Shown: positions 5,889 to 7,109 of the stretch, in pieces
How positions within the stretch are numbered: the stretch's first letter is position 1
How the letters are laid out: each line of letters opens with the position of its first letter
Source: Bacteroidia bacterium
GTDB lineage: Bacteria; Bacteroidota; Bacteroidia; UKL13-3
Direction: 5' to 3'
NCBI GenBank assembly: GCA_022402405.1
Contig: JAKRSG010000247.1
Location: 1-7,109, forward strand
Length of the DNA stretch: 7,109 bases
Notes under the pieces: generated by a model
Seen by the model: the letters and a program-made list of their open reading frames with translations, nothing else
Told to the model about the DNA's origin: nothing
Database searches by the model: none
Made by a program: the position numbers and the translations under genes

Positions 5889-6590
5889 TTATCTCCTTTC
5901 AATAAAGCAAGAATAACATTCAGGTTTTTCTATGGTAGTATATTCGTTTTTGCCACATTTGTGACAAACATTTTCTTTGTATTCAGGATTACTATAACGC
6001 TCCCAAATTGAAAAACAATCTTCGCAATATGGCATTTCAATATTCAATTCTATTCTTTCTGTACACCTTATACAATATCCATTCTTCTTTTTTTCCGCTT
6101 TAGGAACAATTGGCCTCCAAAATGAGGATTTAAAATAACTTGATTTCTGTGGCCTCTTTACTTTAATTTCTTCAGCAGATTGAAGAATAGAGCTCGTTTC
6201 TGAATATGCATTTTCATACAGATTTCGGTCTTTAAATCTATCAATCAAAACGCCCATTTCGCGGTTATTCTTTTCAGAAAATTCATACATATTCATAGAA
6301 GTAATAACCATTCTATCCTCGTTAAAATAACATTTAGCATGTAAGTTTTCGAAAAAAAATAATTGCAAATTATTTAAGCTAGTTAGGGCTTCCATCTCAC
6401 TAGCTTTTAAATCATCTTTACCATAAATTATAATTATTGACACCCTATTATTTGAGGCATCTTTAAGCCTTTCCATTAAGGTTTTAGAAATTTGAAGATA
6501 TGGCGATACCAAGGTTAATTGTTTTCTTGCACCCATAATTATATTTTCAATATGATATGATATACCGTAGGTAGTTAAAAATTCTGCCAT
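5889..6590 (-). CDS. Phospholipase D-like domain protein with two C-terminal zinc ribbons
   Basis: 233 residues, no signal peptide. Residues 1-120 are one PLD-like domain: LTLVSPYLQIS (25-35), VSIIIIYGK (50-58), then the catalytic-type motif LHAKCYFNED with His84 and Lys86, and ITSMNMYEFSEKNNREMGV with Ser98, Asn100 and Glu111. The canonical HxKx4D Asp is replaced by Glu91, with Asp92 beside it. A single HKD copy means an active form would need to dimerise, as in Nuc or BfiI. After a charged linker (120-170) there are two CxxC...CxxC zinc ribbons: Cys173/176/189/192 and Cys209/212/225/228. This suggests a nucleic-acid-directed enzyme, a nuclease more likely than a lipase, which is inference. 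Similar stand-alone PLD-like proteins are familiar from Bacteroidota accessory regions. It converges on the plus-strand gene before it and has its own upstream region. Confidence 0.88.
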   Translation of the reverse strand: MAEFLTTYGISYHIENIIMGARKQLTLVSPYLQISKTLMERLKDASNNRVSIIIIYGKDDLKASEMEALTSLNNLQLFFFENLHAKCYFNEDRMVITSMNMYEFSEKNNREMGVLIDRFKDRNLYENAYSETSSILQSAEEIKVKRPQKSSYFKSSFWRPIVPKAEKKKNGYCIRCTERIELNIEMPYCEDCFSIWERYSNPEYKENVCHKCGKNEYTTIEKPECYSCFIERR

Positions 6591-7109
6591 TTATGTTCAA
6601 TGTGTATTTATTCCAAGTATTATAATTTTTCTGTTAAACTAACATTCAAGAATAACCCAAATTACCAGATTCCAAAGGTAAATTTTTTACCATACTTTGT
6701 GAAATGACTTAATGCAATTCAATAATTTTAAAGGAATGTTTTTGTCGTTATTTCATTAAACTTTATAATTTTTAATTTTATGGTGAAAGCAAAAATAAAT
6801 AGAAAAAACTAAGGATTATTCTAAAAACCATATTATTATGAATTGCTCCCTAAAAAAATTTAACACAACAAAATGTTTTTATTGGCTTTAAATCAACTAT
6901 ATTAAAGTGAAAAGAATTTCAGACAAATGGATCATATAGAACTAATGTAAATTATTATTGAAAGAACTTCCCCAATACTATGTTGGTATCTAGCTGCGTA
7001 ACAGAACTTGGGTATGGTCAAATATTTTATTTAGATAAGAAAACATAATTGGAATTAAAAAAGGCAAAATCAAAATAAAATGAAAATTGATTAATTTCTT
7101 ACACGAAAT
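6591..7109. other. AT-rich region without a recognisable gene
   Basis: All frames are broken into very short reading frames; the longest that start with ATG are about 15-22 codons (for example 6838-6891 and 6980-7048) and none resembles a protein. It contains the candidate promoter of the minus-strand gene near its left end, and a solitary AGCTGCGTAACAG at 6992-7004 resembling the core of the element at 4751. The rest shows nothing I can identify. Confidence 0.5.
6673..6680 (-). promoter_or_regulatory. Candidate -7 promoter element (TACCTTTG)
   Basis: On the minus strand this reads TACCTTTG, matching the Bacteroidota TAnnTTTG consensus, 83 nt upstream of the PLD-like gene's ATG. No clear TTG is found at the -33 distance. 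It partly overlaps a perfect 6-bp inverted repeat, GGTAAA (6677-6682)/TTTACC (6686-6691), which could be an operator. Confidence 0.3.

Noticed and set aside
6980..7048. A 22-codon reading frame in the right-hand region (MLVSSCVTELGYGQ...)
   Set aside because: Too short, no recognisable similarity, no start context, and it overlaps the core-like sequence at 6992.

Overview
The window looks like an accessory region of a low-GC Bacteroidota chromosome (Flavobacteriia, Chitinophagales or a relative). Reasons: AT-rich coding sequence, A-rich leaders with no Shine-Dalgarno motif, an RHS core of the Bacteroidota type (WSPYNYAVNNPI), a -7 element of the TAnnTTTG type, and a left-edge outer-membrane protein C-terminus ending in Phe. 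No rRNA, tRNA, CRISPR array, transposase or integrase gene is visible.

Layout. (1) 1-115: the last 37 codons of an outer-membrane-barrel-like protein. (2) 116-467: non-coding; it holds a core-like site GTTACAAGC (293-301) and a long hairpin (364-430). (3) 468-4627: four tightly packed plus-strand genes. Two are paralogous exported proteins with a transglutaminase-like Cys-His core (the second a lipoprotein), the third is a secreted protein with one isolated RHS core and a variable C-terminal domain, and the fourth is a small membrane-anchored protein. Junctions are a 20-nt overlap, an ATGA overlap and an 8-nt gap, so this reads as one operon. (4) 4628-4908: non-coding; a second hairpin that matches the first in architecture but not in stem sequence, then a 125-140 bp GC-richer palindromic element resembling an integron attC site. 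(5) 4909-5868: an unrecognised 319-aa gene whose stop codon lies inside another core-like sequence. (6) 5889-6590, minus strand: a single-domain phospholipase D-like protein with two C-terminal zinc ribbons. (7) 6591-7109: AT-rich, no convincing gene.

The most interesting reading is that 294-4879 behaves like a cassette. Its left boundary (GTTACAAGC) is the exact reverse complement of the core-like sequence at its right boundary (GCTTGTAAC, 4752-4760), which itself begins a large imperfect palindrome. That is the relation expected for a cassette inserted by attC-type recombination. The gene at 4909 would be a second cassette. Two hairpins with compensatory stem changes sit just inside the two ends of the four-gene unit. 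The cargo (paired transglutaminase-like proteins, an RHS-tip protein and a membrane protein) suggests an envelope or secretion-linked system, possibly polymorphic-toxin-like, but no activity can be assigned from sequence alone.
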